DNA of 64,000 bases, from contig JAAGZO010000262.1 in the NCBI GenBank assembly GCA_024206195.1, positions 1 to 64,000 on the forward strand, in the 5' to 3' direction. Of the stretch, positions 1 to 15,200 are shown piece after piece. Made by a program: the position numbers and the translations under genes. The stretch's first letter is position 1, and each line of letters starts with the position of its first letter. Source of the stretch: a bacterium. GTDB lineage: Archaea; Nanoarchaeota; Nanoarchaeia; Woesearchaeales; UBA10216. The notes under the pieces are model-generated. The model searched no databases. It saw nothing but the letters and a program-made list of their open reading frames with translations, and was not told the origin of the DNA.

Positions 1-213
1 GATACTGTCAAGCTGCTGATTGCGAATAACTCAGACTTTGATGCTTGTAATTACTCTGTTACAACTGGCTGTATCTGCAGCTCAACAGGAGAGACAGAGA
101 ACTCAAGCAGCTGTACTTATACTTCGCAGGCAACAGACGGAACCTTGAGGTGGTATGCTCAGGTCTGCGATGACAAGGACATCTGCTCTGTAATCGATGG
201 AGAAGATACTCTG
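1..213 (+). other. Ig-like B module, 5'-truncated
   Basis: This begins at the DTVKLLIANNS segment and ends at the propeller start. It has the paired Cys residues and the RWYAQVCDD...CSVIDGED ending seen in the other B modules. Its match at 1630 shows that about 96 bases of this module, and probably an A module before it, lie upstream of the window. Confidence 0.85.
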
Positions 214-3200
214 AACTGGAATAAAAGCTTTAATCATTATAGTACTGAGGAAGCACATTCTGTTGCTGTTGATGGTGATGGCAATGTTTATGTTGCAGGA
301 ACTGGAAGCAATCTTGTTAGTGGTTCATCTGGTGTTGATTGGTGGTTGAAGAAGTTTGCTGCTAATGGCATTGAGGATGTGGATAACTGGAATAAGATTT
401 TTGATGGTTCAAATAACTATGATCATGCGGTTTCTGTTGCTGTTGGTGATGGTAATGTTTATGTTGCAGGATATGGAGAGAACCTTGTTAGTGGTTCATC
501 TGGTGCTGATTGGTGGTTGAAGAAGTTTGCTGCTAATGGCATTGAGGATGTGGATAACTGGAATAAAAGCTTTGATGGCTCAACTCAAAACGATGGTGCG
601 GTTTCTGTTGTTGTTGATAATAACGGTAATGTTTATGTTGTAGGCGATGGAACCGATCTTGTTAGTGATTCTTCTGATACTGATTTGTGGTTGAAGAAGT
701 TTGCTGCTAATGGCACTGAGGATGTTGATAACTGGAATAAGACTTTTGATGGCTCAGGTCAAGAGGATTATTTGGCGTCTGTTGTTGTTGATGCTGGCGG
801 TAATGTTTATGTTGTAGGCGATGGAACCGATCTTGTTGGTGGTTCATCTGGTGGTGATTGGTGGTTGAAGAAGTTTACTTCGAATGGTACTGAGGATGTT
901 GATAACTGGAATAAAAGCTTTGATGGCTCAGGAGCTGATGATTATACGGCGTCTGTTGCTGTTGATGGTGATGGCAATGTTTATGTTGTAGGAATTGGAG
1001 AGAACATTGTAAGCGGTTCATCTTATGAGGATTGGTGGTTGAAGAAGTTTGCTGCGAATGGTACTGAGGATGTTACGAATTGGAATAAGACTTATGATGG
1101 TTCAGATCAAGATGATCTGCCGTATTCTGTTGTTGTTGATGCTGGCGGTAATGTTTATGTTGCAGGATATGGACGGGATCTTATTAGTGATTCTTCTGTT
1201 TCTGATTGGTGGATTAAGAAGTTCACCAACTATCTGTATGGCAACTTCAGTATTGATGAGTTCGCTCCACAGCTCAGCTTTGCGTCTCCTACACCTGATA
1301 ATGATTCATTCATTTTCCAGGATTGGTTTGTTGTGAATGTTTCCTTCAACGAAGCGAATAATGATACAGCTGTTATTATCTTTGATGGTGCTAATTACAC
1401 TCCAAGTATGAGTGATGGGTACTTCTATTATACGTTTAGTTCGCTGAGTGATGGTGAGCATATGTTCTATGCCTGGATGAATGATACAGATGGAAATGAG
1501 AATTCAACAGTTAACAGAACAGTCACTACTGATGGTGCTGTACCAATATTATTAAGTGCCTGGGATGACTATGAGGTCGTACCTATTGGAGGTATGGTTA
1601 CATTCAATTCTACATGGTATGACAAAGATGATACTGTTAAGCTGCTGATTGCGAATAACTCAGAGTTTGCTGACTGTAATTATAGTGTTACAAGCGGTTG
1701 TCTCTGCAGCTCAACAGGAGAGACAGAGAACTCAAGCAGTTGTACTTATACTTCACAGGCAACAGATGGAACTATGAGGTGGTATGCTCAAGTGTGTGAT
1801 GACCAGGATATTTGTTCTGTAATTGATGGAGAGGATACCCTGAACTGGAATAAGTCTTTTGATTCAGCGGAGGATTATGCGTTTTCTGTTGCTGTTGATG
1901 GTGATGACAATGTTTATGTTGCAGGAATTGGATATAATCTTGTTAGTGGTTCATCTAGTAGTGATTGGTGGTTGAAGAAGTTTACTTCGAATGGTACAGA
2001 GGATTTGGATAACTGGAATAAAAGCTTTGATGGCTCAGGAGATGATGATTATGCGTATTCTGTCGCTGTCGATTATAACGGTACTGTTTATGTTGTAGGA
2101 TATGGAGAGAACCTTGTTAGTGGGTCATCTGGTGGTGATTGGTGGTTGAAGAAGTTTGCTGCTGATGGCACTGAGGATGTTGATAATTGGAATAAATCGA
2201 TTGATGGCTCAGGAGATGATGATGTATCTTCTGTTGCTTTGGATGATGATGGTAATGTTTATGTTGTAGGACTTGGAGAGAACCTTGTTAGTGGTTCATC
2301 TGGTAGTGATTGGTGGTTGAAGAAGTTTGCTGCTAATGGCACAGAGGATGTGGATAACTGGAATAAGACTTTTGATGGCTCAGGAAATGAGGATTATGCG
2401 TTTTCTGTCGCTGTCGATTATAACGGTAATGTTTATGTTGTAGGACTTGGAGAGAACATTGTAAGCGGTTCATCTTATGAGGATTGGTGGTTGAAGAAGT
2501 TTGCTGCTAATGGCACTGAGGATGTGGATAACTGGAATAAGACTTTTGATAGCCCGGGTCAAGCTGATTATTTGGGGACTGTTGCTGTTGATGCTGATGG
2601 TAATGTTTACATTGTAGGGGATGGATATAATCTTGTTAGTGGTTCATCTGGTAGTGATTGGTGGTTGAAGAAGTTTGCTGCTAATGGCACTGAGGATGTG
2701 GATAACTGGAATAAAAGCTTTGATGTCTCAGGAGATGATGATTATGCGGAGTCTGTTGCTGTTGATGCTGATGGTAATGTTTATGTTGCAGGAGGTGGAG
2801 AGAATCTTGTTAGTGGTTCATCTGGTGGTGATTTGTGGTTGAAGAAGTTTGCTGCTAATGGCACTGAGGATTTGGATAACTGGAATAAAAGCTTTGATGG
2901 CTCAGGAGATAATGATGTTGGGCTTTCTGTTGTTGATGATGGTAAAGGTAATGTTTATGTTGTAGGATATGGATCTTATCTTATTAATGGTTCATCTGAT
3001 GCTGATTGGTGGATTAAGAAGTTCACCAACTATCTGTATGGCAACTTTAGTGTTGATGAGTTTGCACCGCAGATCAGCTTTGCGAGCAACACAGAAGCAA
3101 ATGATTCTGCTGTGAACAGAACCTGGGCATTTGTGAACATTTCCTTTGCAGAGGCGTATAATGATACTGCTGTTATTATCTTCGGAGGAACAAACTATAC

Positions 3201-6200
3201 TGTTGACATGGGAGCTTATTACTTCTATCGCAACTTTACTTCGCTGAGTGATGGAACATACAGCTTCTATGCATGGATGAATGACACATCAGGCAATGAG
3301 AACACTACTTTGGTCAGAACTTTAACTATTGACACAATTAAACCTACTATAGATACTGGAGAATCCATGGTTGCAAATGGCTCTTATGCTAGCCAGGACT
3401 TTGTGTTTATTAATTACACAACAACAGATGCTAATCTTGTTTCCGGAATAATAGACTACAACCGAAGCCTTGTTGGATGGTGGAGATTCGAGAATGATAC
3501 TAATCCTGCAGGAAGTGTTATAGATAGCAGCAGTTATGGCAATGATGGAATTAATTATGCTGCAAACTTCTCAACAGCAGGCGCAAGAGGTGCAGCATTG
3601 AGCTTTGATGGAACTGATGATTATCTTAACTTAGGAAATGACAGCAGCTTGGATGTTACTGGTACAATTACTGTTGAGGCTTGGATAAGGCCAATTGTAG
3701 AGAGGCAGTATATGCGAATTGTGGCGAAACAGGCTCAGGAGGATGTAACTACTGGTAACAGTTGCTTCCAGCTTGGAATAAACAATTTGGATAGATGGCG
3801 CTGGAGCATTGGAGGCGTATTTGATAATACTGTATCCACTCCAACGATATCAAACGGAACTTGGTATCACTTTGCTGGTGTTTATGATCCTGCAAACTCA
3901 GATGCAAGGATGTACGTGGATGGTGTTGAAATATGGTCAAGCTCAAGTTATAGTGGGGTAATAAGATCAAATATAACAGAACCCGTAATAATAGGAGCAA
4001 GTAGCTATGAAGGATCTCCTAATTATTATTTCAATGGTTTAATAGATGAGGTAAAGATACACAACAGAAGCTTGTCTGCAGAGGAAATCAACGCTTCGTA
4101 TAATGCTAAGGAGTACGGTGTATCTGGAAACTTCACAAGCTTATCTGAGGGTTTGAAGAGCTTTGATGTTTATGCTGTTGATTCTGCAGGAAACCTTAAT
4201 TCAACGAATTATCAGATATCTCTTGATGCAACATATCCTTTGATCAACTATACTTCTCCAACAGAGACGAACAACACCATGCCTAACAGGGATTGGGCAT
4301 TTGTTAATGTTACATTTACTGAAACGTATAATGATACTGCAGTTATTATCTTTGGAGGAACAAACTATACTCCTGATATGGGAGAGGATTACTTCTACCG
4401 CAACTTCACTTCGCTGAGCGCTGGAACATATGATTTCTATGCTTGGATAAATGATACCTCAGGAAATGAGAACTATACTGTGATAAGAACAGTTAATATT
4501 CCTGGTATAATCAGTGGATGTAGTGACCTGAGCACAGTTGGAATGACTTATTACATGGATGCAGATATATCTAACTCAGGTGTGAATGACTGTATTAACA
4601 TAACTGCAAATAATATCACCTTGGACTGCCAGGGACACTTGATCGATGGAGATTATAGTGGTGAGTATGGAATAAAGATTTTAAGGGATCTCTCAGAGTA
4701 TACAAACATCACAATAAGGAACTGTGTTGTGTCTGACTGGGATAATGCAAACATTGAGCTATGGAATGCTAGTGGAAATAACCTATCAGGCATCACTTCA
4801 TATTCCAGCAACCAATATGGTTTGAGGATGCTTTATTCTTATAACAATATAGTAACAGATTCTGTATTTGAGGAAAACGTTCTGAGGGATGTCTACACCA
4901 ATACCGGATGGCCTATTGGAGATTGTAATAATTACTTCAATAATATCACTGGAAGCGGAGGCCTTCCAATAGGATACTATAACTATTCAGTAACCCTTGA
5001 AAACCAGGAGTTCTCAGAGCTAATCTTGTGTGATGCTGACAGGTCAAATGTCACAAATGTAACTGTTCAAGGAAGCGATTCTTTGGACAACAACGGAGTA
5101 TTCATTTATAGAGTTGGAAATTCTAATTTCAGCGGCATAGTTTCATCAGGCAATTACTACGGATTTTACATTAGCTATTCTTATAATTATAATAATTTTA
5201 ATGGTCTTGTTGCTTTATCAAACAACCAGAGCGGTTTTGTTGTGAGAGAAAGCAATTACGCTAACTTTACAAACTTAACATCAAAGCACAATCAGTATGG
5301 TATGAATTTCAATTGGTACTCTGCATCCTTTAATAACATCAGTTTCAGTGTATTTGAAAACAACACTGATGGTGGCATATTCTTCTCTGGTGCTGGTAGT
5401 TACTATCCTCGTGAAAACAGTTTCTACAACAACCTTTTCAACAACACAGACAACATAGTTCCAGGAAATGATCACACTAACTACTTGAACACTTCAAAGA
5501 AGGCTGGTGCGAGAATACACTCATATGGTTCTAATATAGGTGGTAATTACTGGACAAATGCAGCAGGAACAGGCTACTCAGACACCTGCAGTGACTATGA
5601 TCATGATGGATTCTGTGATGAAGCAGTTAATGAAAGTAATCAGGATGCAATTGCTTATGATTTCCTACCGTACTCTGATGAATATGACTCATTCACTATA
5701 ATGCTAAACTCACCTACAAACGACAGTTACATCTCTGATACTACACCTACATTCAACTTCACTGTTGCTTCGCAGTATCACACCAACTTCTCCTGCAGAC
5801 TTTATGTTGATGCAAACAATGTTGCGAATAACTCAAATGTAACTGCCAGTGTATCATCTATTATCACTTCAACTTCACTGAGTGAAGGAGGACACTACTG
5901 GTATATTGTCTGCGGACAGGACTGGTCTGAAATCAGAAACATCACAATTGACACAGCAAGGCCAATACTCAATTTCACATATCCAACTGAGGAGTATAGT
6001 GCAGATGTCAACAGAAACTGGACCTATGTGAATGTTTCAGTATCAGATACAAATGGTGTGTCTGCTCACATTGACTTCAACAATAGTTTGGTTGGCTACT
6101 GGAGCTTTGATGATTACAATTTAACTCATATACATGATAATTCAACTTATAGCCACGGTGGAGACTTTAGGGGTGCTTTATCAATAGATAATATCACTGA

Positions 6201-9200
6201 AGGAATACGTGGAAAAGCTCTAAGCTTTGATGGAGTTAGTGATTACCTGTTAGTTGATGAAGATACACCTCTTGCTGTAGGTCCAGAGGCAACCTTTGAG
6301 TTCTGGATGAATTGGAGAGGAGATGGTGCTACAGGTGATACTGATACAATTATGAAAATGCAGGAAAACTATTGGGTAAGAATTGAAAGAGCTTCTAACA
6401 ATATAGTTTATGAAAGTGCAGGTTCAGGCGGAAACTGGACTCCTGATGTGACAAGTTCAGCTATTCAACAGAATGAATGGGTTCATGTTGCAGTTGTAAG
6501 AACTAATGATACCTTTGTTAAAATATACATAAATGGCGAGTTTGATACAGAAGGCAACAGTTATCCAAGTGAGCTTAAGTATAACGCGCTGTTTATAGGC
6601 ACTTGGACAGCTGCAACACACCACTTCAATGGTTCTCTTGATGAGGTTAAGATCTGGAATAGGATGTTAAGTGAAGAAGAGATCAATGCATCATACAATG
6701 CAGGAATCTATCAGCTGCAGAGCAACTTCACAAACCAATCAGATGGTGACTATGAATACTATGCTTATGCTATTGATTCTGCAGGAAACTCAAATGTTAC
6801 TGAGACAAGGACACTTAGAATTGATACAACATATCCTTTGATTAACTTTACTTCGCCAACAGAGACAAATGGCACTTCTGTTGATAGAGGTTGGATATTT
6901 GTGAATGTGACCTTTACTGAGTCAAACTATGATCAGCCTATTATATACTTCAATGGAGATAATTATTCAGATGCAACTGTTGGAGATGGATACTTCTATA
7001 GGAACTTCACTGCGCTGGATAATGGAAACTATTCATTCTATGCCTGGATTAATGATACAGCAGGCAATGAGAACATTACAGTCACCAGAAATGTGTCTAT
7101 TCACTATACTGAGTATGTTCCACTTACTGTAAGCCTTGTTTCGCCTTCAGAAGCAAATGGATCATCTGTTATCAGGGATTGGGGAATGGTTAATGTTAGC
7201 TTTACTAACAATACACAGCCGCTGCATTTTGCTATTATCAGCTGGAATGGTGTGAATACCTCAGAAACTACTTATGATGATTACTTCTATGAGAATCATA
7301 CTTTGTTGAGTGATGGATCATATACTTTCTATGGCTGGGCTAATGATACAACCGGTAATGAGAGCATGACAGATGTTAGGGTCTTTACTGTTGATACAAT
7401 CCAGCCTGCTTTGGATTATGTGAATCCAACAGAGACTAATGATACTGCTGTTAACAGGACATGGCTGTTTGTGAATGTGTCCTTCACTGAAGCGAATAAT
7501 GATACTGCGGTTATTGTCTTTGGTGCAACAAACTATACGCCAAGCTTTGGAGAAGATTACTTCTATTACAACATCACTGGATTGAGTGAAGGAACACATA
7601 CCTTCTACGCATGGATGAATGACAGTGCTGGAAGAACAAACTATACTTTAACAAGAACAGTAATTATTGACAGGTATCATCCAATAATCAACTTCACATA
7701 TCCAACAGATGCAAATGCCTCTGATGTTGACAGGAACTGGACTTACATCAATGTCTCTGTAAGCGATGCACTAACTGATGTGTCTGCATTCATAGACTTT
7801 AACAGAAGCTTGATCGGATACTGGAGCTTTGATGAGATTAATGCAACGCATGTAGCAGACAGATCAACATATGGACATGGTGCAGAGTTCGTTGACTTTG
7901 CTGTGAATAGAACTGTATCAGGTAAATATGGACAAGCTATGCAGTTTGATGGTGCTAATGATTACCTTACTGTCGCAAAAGACCAAAGCTTTAATATCAC
8001 TGATAATCTAACTATTGAAGTGTGGTTTAAATCTAATCTTTGGGATAACTCTGAGCGCATGTTGTCAAATTATTTGTATACTATGTACCATAGAGGAGAC
8101 TGGGCAGGTAATATTACTTTCTTTATGGTGAGGGTTAATTCAACTGATATGCCTGGAGATTCTTCTTGGGATACCTGGGCAGCAGTCCAGACTGAGACCG
8201 TATTTGAAAATGGTCAATGGTATCATATGGTGGGTATTAAGTCTGGAGATAATTTGAGTGTATATGTCAACGGAGTGAAAGAGCGAGAGCTTGATTGCCT
8301 TGAGGGTTATTCGATAAACTCAACATATTTACGAGATCTAAGGATGGGCAATAGGGAAGGTAGTGCATCATACTTTAATGGTTCCTTAGATGAAATTAAG
8401 ATATGGAATAGAGTGTTAACACCTGAAGAAATCAATGCTTCATTTAATGCAGGCGTCTATAGATTGCAGCACAATTTTACAGACCTTGTAGACGGCAACT
8501 ATGAATACTATGCTTCTGCGATTGATGCTGCAGGCCACTGGAACAAGACAGAGACAAGAACGCTGACAGTTGATGTACCTATCTATGTTGAAGGCTGTAT
8601 GCCTCTAAACCAGACAGGCAAGACATACCTGCTGACAACAGACCTTATTGACCAAACACAGAGTCATTGTATTAACATCACTGCGAATGATATTACGTTT
8701 GATTGTCAGGGTTATATGCTTGATGGCGATAATACTGCTGAGGATGGAATCCATATTAGTAGAGATTCTCATGAAACAACCAATATCTCCCTTGTTGATT
8801 GTAATGTATCTAACTGGAATAGTAGGGCAGTTTATTTTAGATATTCAGATTATAACACCTTGCAAAACATCACTACTTCATCAAATCCAGATACAGGTCT
8901 TAGAATATCTGCATCAGATTTCAACACTTTGAGTAATATCACTTCACAAAGTAACGATGTAGGGCTTACTATAGACTATTCAGCTTCAACAATTGTCTCT
9001 GACTCTACAATCTTTAATAACTTGGCCTCTGATGTGGACTTCTTTTCTGCTGCAGCCGGCAAGGACTGTAGTGGTGAATTCAATAATGTTACTGGAACAG
9101 GAAACAAGCCTATTTTGTTCATTAATTATACTGTCACGATTGAGGATTGGGACAATAATGTGAGTGAGATTGTTTTCTGTAATGCAAGCAACTCTGTAAT

Positions 9201-12200
9201 AGATAATGTTACAATTGATCACGCTACGGGTACAGGTATCGGATTAGATATTTCAGTAACCACCAATATTACTATTATGAATTCTAATTTCACAAATGGG
9301 TATTATGGATTCCAATTTGAGTACTCATCTAACAACATTATAAAGAATGTTTCAGTATCAAATGGCTATCGCGGATTTTATGTCTATAATTCCCACGGCA
9401 GCAACTTCACCAATATGTCCATTGTTAACACTGTTTATGGCATACTTTTATCAAATTCAGATAATAACCTTTTCAAAGATTCAGTTATTCAGAACTGCAC
9501 TAACTACGCAGTTTACAATTCTTATACTTCTTCAGAAGGAAACAATAGATTCTACAACAATCTTTTCAATAGTTCTGGCTACCTAACAATTTCAAACGAT
9601 GAGTACAATGGTTTCTGGAACACCTCGCAGCAGAGCGGAACAAGAATATATGGAGATGGAACTCTGATTGGAGGTAACTATTATACTAACTCAACAGGAA
9701 ATGGTTTCTCAGATACTTGTGTTGATGATGATGCTGATGGATTCTGTGATTCTTACTACAATGTATCAACAAACACTGTTTGCAGCGGAGCAACATGCAG
9801 CAATAACACAGACTACCTTGCTTTGAGTGCCAAAGGACCTATACAACTCACTGATTGTGCTGTATTGGATCAAGAAGGAAGAACATATGAGTTGACTCAG
9901 AGTGTATCTGACTCAGCAACCTGTTTCTCTATTGAAGCTAATAACATCACATTAGATTGTAAAGGATTCACAGTAACCTATGCTCAATCTTCAACAGGTT
10001 ATGGAGTGAGCGATACTGGGGGTTACGCTTTTACTACTGTAAATAACTGTGTGATTGATCAGGGAGGAATTACTTTCTTTTCACCTGCAGTATATCTCAA
10101 GGATTCAGTAAATGCAACAATACAAAGAAACACAATATCTACCAATCAGTATGGTATTGCAGATGCAATCTTCCTTGAAACTTCTTCAAACGCAACAATC
10201 TTCAATAATACTCTTTCACCTACTGGAGCAGTAGGCCACGGAGTATACCTTAACGGTTCTACTGACTCAACAGTGTCCCTTAACACAATGACAATAGAGG
10301 GCATCTTGGCTAATGGAATTTATGCCATAAATTACTCCAATTCAAATACCTTTTCTAACAACACAATATCAACCTCAGATTCGGGTGGTATAGGAATCAG
10401 ACTCTTGTCATCTAACACAAACACAATAATAAACAACACAATCACGACAAGTGAAACTATTGGATATGGAATGTCCTTCACATATTCCTCAAACTTAACT
10501 ATTATAGAAAACACGATAACAACCACTCATTTAAATGCCGAGGGAATATTTTTCCAGCTTTGTACTAACTCTACAATTTCAGATAACAATATTACAAGTG
10601 GTGGAGAATATGCTCATGGAATTTACATCACAGATTCTTCAAACTTAAACATAACACAAAACACACTAAACACAACAAACACCTCTGCAATATTTATTGC
10701 AGGAGCTTCACCTTCCTATTGGACCCATATGATAACCAATAACACAGAACAGGGAGCTTTAATTTATTATTATAAAAATAATGATTCAATAATAATAGAA
10801 GACTTAACAAATATAGGTGGACTAATAGTTGCGAACTCAACTAATATCACGGTGAGAAACGTATCCCTTGATAAGAATGGTGTGCTATTTGGACATGTTG
10901 TAAATTCGTCAATAGAAGAAAATAATATTTCAACTTCAAGTCCAGGAATCTCCATCTTCTTTTCCTCTAATTTGAGCATAACATCAAACAACATCAAAAT
11001 TGATGTGCCCGGGGGAGATGGAATACTTTTCAGTTCTTACTCTAATTTGAGCAAAATATACAATAACACAATCACAACATCTGGACTTGCTGCTGAGGGA
11101 ATATACCTCTCAGATTACTCGACCTCAAACTCAGTATCAAACAACACAATATCAACCAATGAGGCACCTGGACTTCGCTTTTCATACGCCAGCTCAAATT
11201 CAGTATCAAACAATACGATCTCAACCAATGCTTCTAGCGGAATTTACTTTAGCACCTACTCTAACTCAAACACAATATCTAATTCAATAATTATGAGTGA
11301 GCAGTCATATGCAATTTATTTTTTCTCTGACACTGTTGAAAACAACACATTCTATAACTGTCTGATTAATGGTTCGTCTGCGTCTGTTGACTTCTATAAT
11401 GAAGAGTACTATAATAAATGGAATACCACGCAGAAGACTGGATCAAGAATCTACAGTTCAGGAACAAAGATTGGAGGTAACTATTATACTAATTCAACAG
11501 GCAATGCATTCTCAGATACCTGTGTTGATGCAGACACAGATGGATTCTGTGATTATGCTTATAATGTAACAACAAATACAACTTGCAGCGGAGCAACCTG
11601 CGGAAACAACACAGACTACCTTGCTTTGAGCGATGAGTACACTGGAACAAACCTCACAGAGTGCGGACTCCTTGATCAGACTGGTACAGAATATCGCTTG
11701 TTGCAGGATGTAAACTCATCCGGAACCTGCTTTAATATGGATGCATATGGAATTACTCTTGATTGTCAAGGCTTCATGATAAATCATTCGCAGGGACAAA
11801 AGGGATATGGTGTTAACGCTACTGCTTTCGCTGACAGTTTAGTACTAAAGAACTGCATAATAGTGCAGGGCTCAGAGCAGGACAATACATTTGGCGTTTA
11901 TGCTTATAGTCCATATGATATCACAATTACTAATAACACAGTGGTTGGAGGCGTAACTGGAACAGATTGTGATTATTGTGCAGGAATCTATGCAAGGTCT
12001 TCTCGCAGAGCCAATATAACTAATAATACTGTAACAACACATGGTGATGATTATAACAGAGGAATATATCTATTACATATGAGAAGCACAAATCTTCAGA
12101 ATAACTATATTAACACAACAGATAATGATGTCAATAGTTATGCAGTGTGGCTCCTTGGAGACTGCGACAACAGCAGTGTTATTAATAACACAATATTCGC

Positions 12201-15200
12201 TGCGGATGAAAGCTCAGATGATGATGGTTATGGAATTATTATAAGCTATAACTGGATACATCAGAATTCACATACTGTTGTTCATAACAATAGGATAACC
12301 ACTCTTGGACGGGATGGTTCTGGAATACGCCTTAACGGAAATGGCTCCTTAAACCATATGTATGTCAATATCACAAATAATACAATTATTACAAGTGGAG
12401 AAAGCGCTCACGGAATATATATTGATAACTCAAATTATACAATAGTTGAAAACAATACTATAATAACATCAGGAGCAGAAGCCTTAGGAATAAATCTATC
12501 TTATGCATATCATGGTTCAATCTCTAACAACTTCATAAATTCAACTGCACAGACTGTTGGTATTCGCGACACAACATATGGTAACGTTTGGAATAGTTCG
12601 TATATCTCTGGAACAAATATCCAGGGCGGACCTTATCTTGGCGGTAACTTCTACATGAATTCAACTGGAAATGCCTTTAGTGAAACATGTCTGGATGTTG
12701 ATGCTGATGGAATCTGTGATAGCAGCTTGACTCATGCTACAAGCAATATTGATTACTTACCTCTAGCTAATTATGGAACTGATGTCACTCCGCCTCAGAT
12801 TTACTTTAGTTCACCAACTCCTGATAATAACTCCTTGGTGATTGGTAATATGATTGTGAACGTTTCCTTTACTGAAGCAAATAATCATACTGCATTTATT
12901 GAGATGGACGGAACCAATTATACTCCTATGATGGGTGATGGTTACTTCTATTATGACTTTGATTTGAGTGATAGTTCGCATACATTCTCTGCATGGATGA
13001 ATGATACTGGTGGAAATGAGAACTCTACTCTAGAGAGGACTATTACATTTGATGCTGCTGTGCCTATCTTGTTGTCTGTTTCAGATAATGCTGACTCTGT
13101 ACAAAGCGGCACTTCAATCAACTTTACTGCTTCATGGTATGATAAGGATGATGCTGTTAAGTTGTTGATTGCGAATAACTCAGACTTTGATGCTTGTAAT
13201 TATACTGTTACAACTGGCTGTATGTGTTTCTCGCCTGGTGAAACAGACAACCTGAGCGGCTGCAATTACAGCACTTCAACAGTAGAAGGCACATTCAGAT
13301 GGTATGCTCAGGTATGCGATGACCAGGACATCTGCTCTGTCATAGATGGAGAGGATACACTGAACTGGAATAAGACATTTGATGCAGAACTTATGGATCC
13401 TACTATGGATTCTGCGCGTTCTGTTGCTGTTGACAGTTATGGAAATGTGTATGTTGTAGGTGGTGGAGACTTTTTAGGCTCTGCTGCTGATTTATGGTGG
13501 GTGAAAAAGTTCACTTTGAATGGCACTGAAGATATTGATAACTGGAACAAAACGACTTTAGACCGCTATGGAACTCCATCTTCTGTTGTTGTTGATGGGA
13601 GCGGTAATGTTTATGTTGTAGGTGACGGACTCAATATTTTTGGCTTTACTTCTGGTTATGATTGGTGGTTGAAGAAGTTTACTTCTAATGGTACTGAAGA
13701 TGTTACGAATTGGAATAAGTCGTTTGATGGTTCAAATCAGCATGATTATGCAAAATCTGTTGTTGTTGATGGAAGTGGTAATGTTTATGTTGCAGGATAT
13801 GGATATGATCTTATTAGCGCTTCATCTAATTATGATTGGTGGATCAAGAAGTTCGCTGCTAATGGTACTGAGGATACTGCAAATTGGAACAAGACTTTTG
13901 ACGGATTAAGTCAAAGTGATTCTGTGTCTTCTGTTGTTGTTGATGGTGATGGTAATGTTTATGTTGTAGGTGGTGGAACTGATCTTATTAGTGGTTCTTC
14001 TAATGATGATTGGTGGTTGAAGAAGTTTAGTTCTGATGGTACTGAGGATACTGTAAATTGGAACAAGACCTTTGATGCTGGAGACTATTCTTACGCATAT
14101 TCTGCTGCTGTTGATAGTAATGGTAATGTTTATGTGGTTGGATATGGGTATCATCTTATTAGCGATTCTTCTTATTCTGATTGGTGGTTGAAGAAGTTTT
14201 CTTCTGATGGTACTGAGGACATTGTGAATTGGAATAAGACTTTTGATGGCTCAGGGAGTGGTGATTATGCATATTCTGTTGTTGTTGATGGTGATGGTAA
14301 TGTTTATGTTGTAGGGAGTGGTTATGACCTTATCAGCGGTTCATCTGGTGATGATTGGTGGTTGAAGAAGTTTAATTCAAGTGGTTATGAAGACACAATA
14401 AATTGGAACAAGTCTATTCAGGGTCCATATGCTGGGGATTCTGCGTATTCTGTTGCAGTTGATGAAGGTGGTGCTGTTTATGCTGTAGGAGACGGAGGAG
14501 GGCTTATGGGTCCGTCTTCTGGAACTGACTGGTGGATCAAGAAGTTCACCAACTATCTGTATGGTAACTTTACAGTTGACAACACTGCACCAGAGATAGA
14601 GTTTGTTGATCCAACTCTTGCGAATGGTTCTGGTGTTGCAAGAGACTGGGCATATGTGAATGTATCTGTGGATGATTCATCAGATAGTTCTGCATTCATC
14701 GACTTCAACAACAGCCTGGTTGGATACTGGAGCTTTGATCAGTATAATGGCACGCATATGTATGACAATTCCACATATAGCAATGGCGGAGAACTAATAA
14801 ATGGATTATCTGTTGATAACCTAACGATTGGAATGCGCGGAAATGCTATGAGCTTTGATGGAACTGATGATTATATTACTTGTTCTAATGATTCTAGCTT
14901 GAATCCTGGTGAATCAATTACCTTAGAAGGGTGGATTAATCCTAGAGCAGGATATGGTGAACTTGCACCTAGGGTCATTGATAAATACAGCCAGTACGTT
15001 GTTTCAATTAATTTGGGAACCGGAACAATTCAGTTTTCACTTAATATATCTGGTACAATGAGGTCGGTTCAATCCATAACATCCCTTCCTGTGGACACAT
15101 GGACGCACTTTGTCGGATCTTTCAATGGTAGCACGCTTGCTCTTTATTTAGATGGTGTTGAAGAGTCAAGCACAGATGCATATTCTGGTCCTCTCGGTGT

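Noticed and set aside
145..147. TTG that could be taken as the start of the giant protein
   Set aside because: The frame is open back to base 1, and bases 1-144 encode module B sequence matching 1630-1773. This TTG is an internal Leu codon; the matching copy has ATG at the same place, also internal.
214..3024. Regular ~174-base direct repeats that might suggest a CRISPR-like or satellite array
   Set aside because: The periodicity equals one 57-58 residue propeller blade, stays in frame, and varies mostly at synonymous or loop positions. There are no spacers of foreign character.
4501..5685. Beta-helices as pectate lyase or other polysaccharide lyase enzymes
   Set aside because: I see only Asn-rich structural rungs and the NosD-type central segment. 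No recognisable lyase catalytic motif stands out, so a binding or structural role is the safer call.
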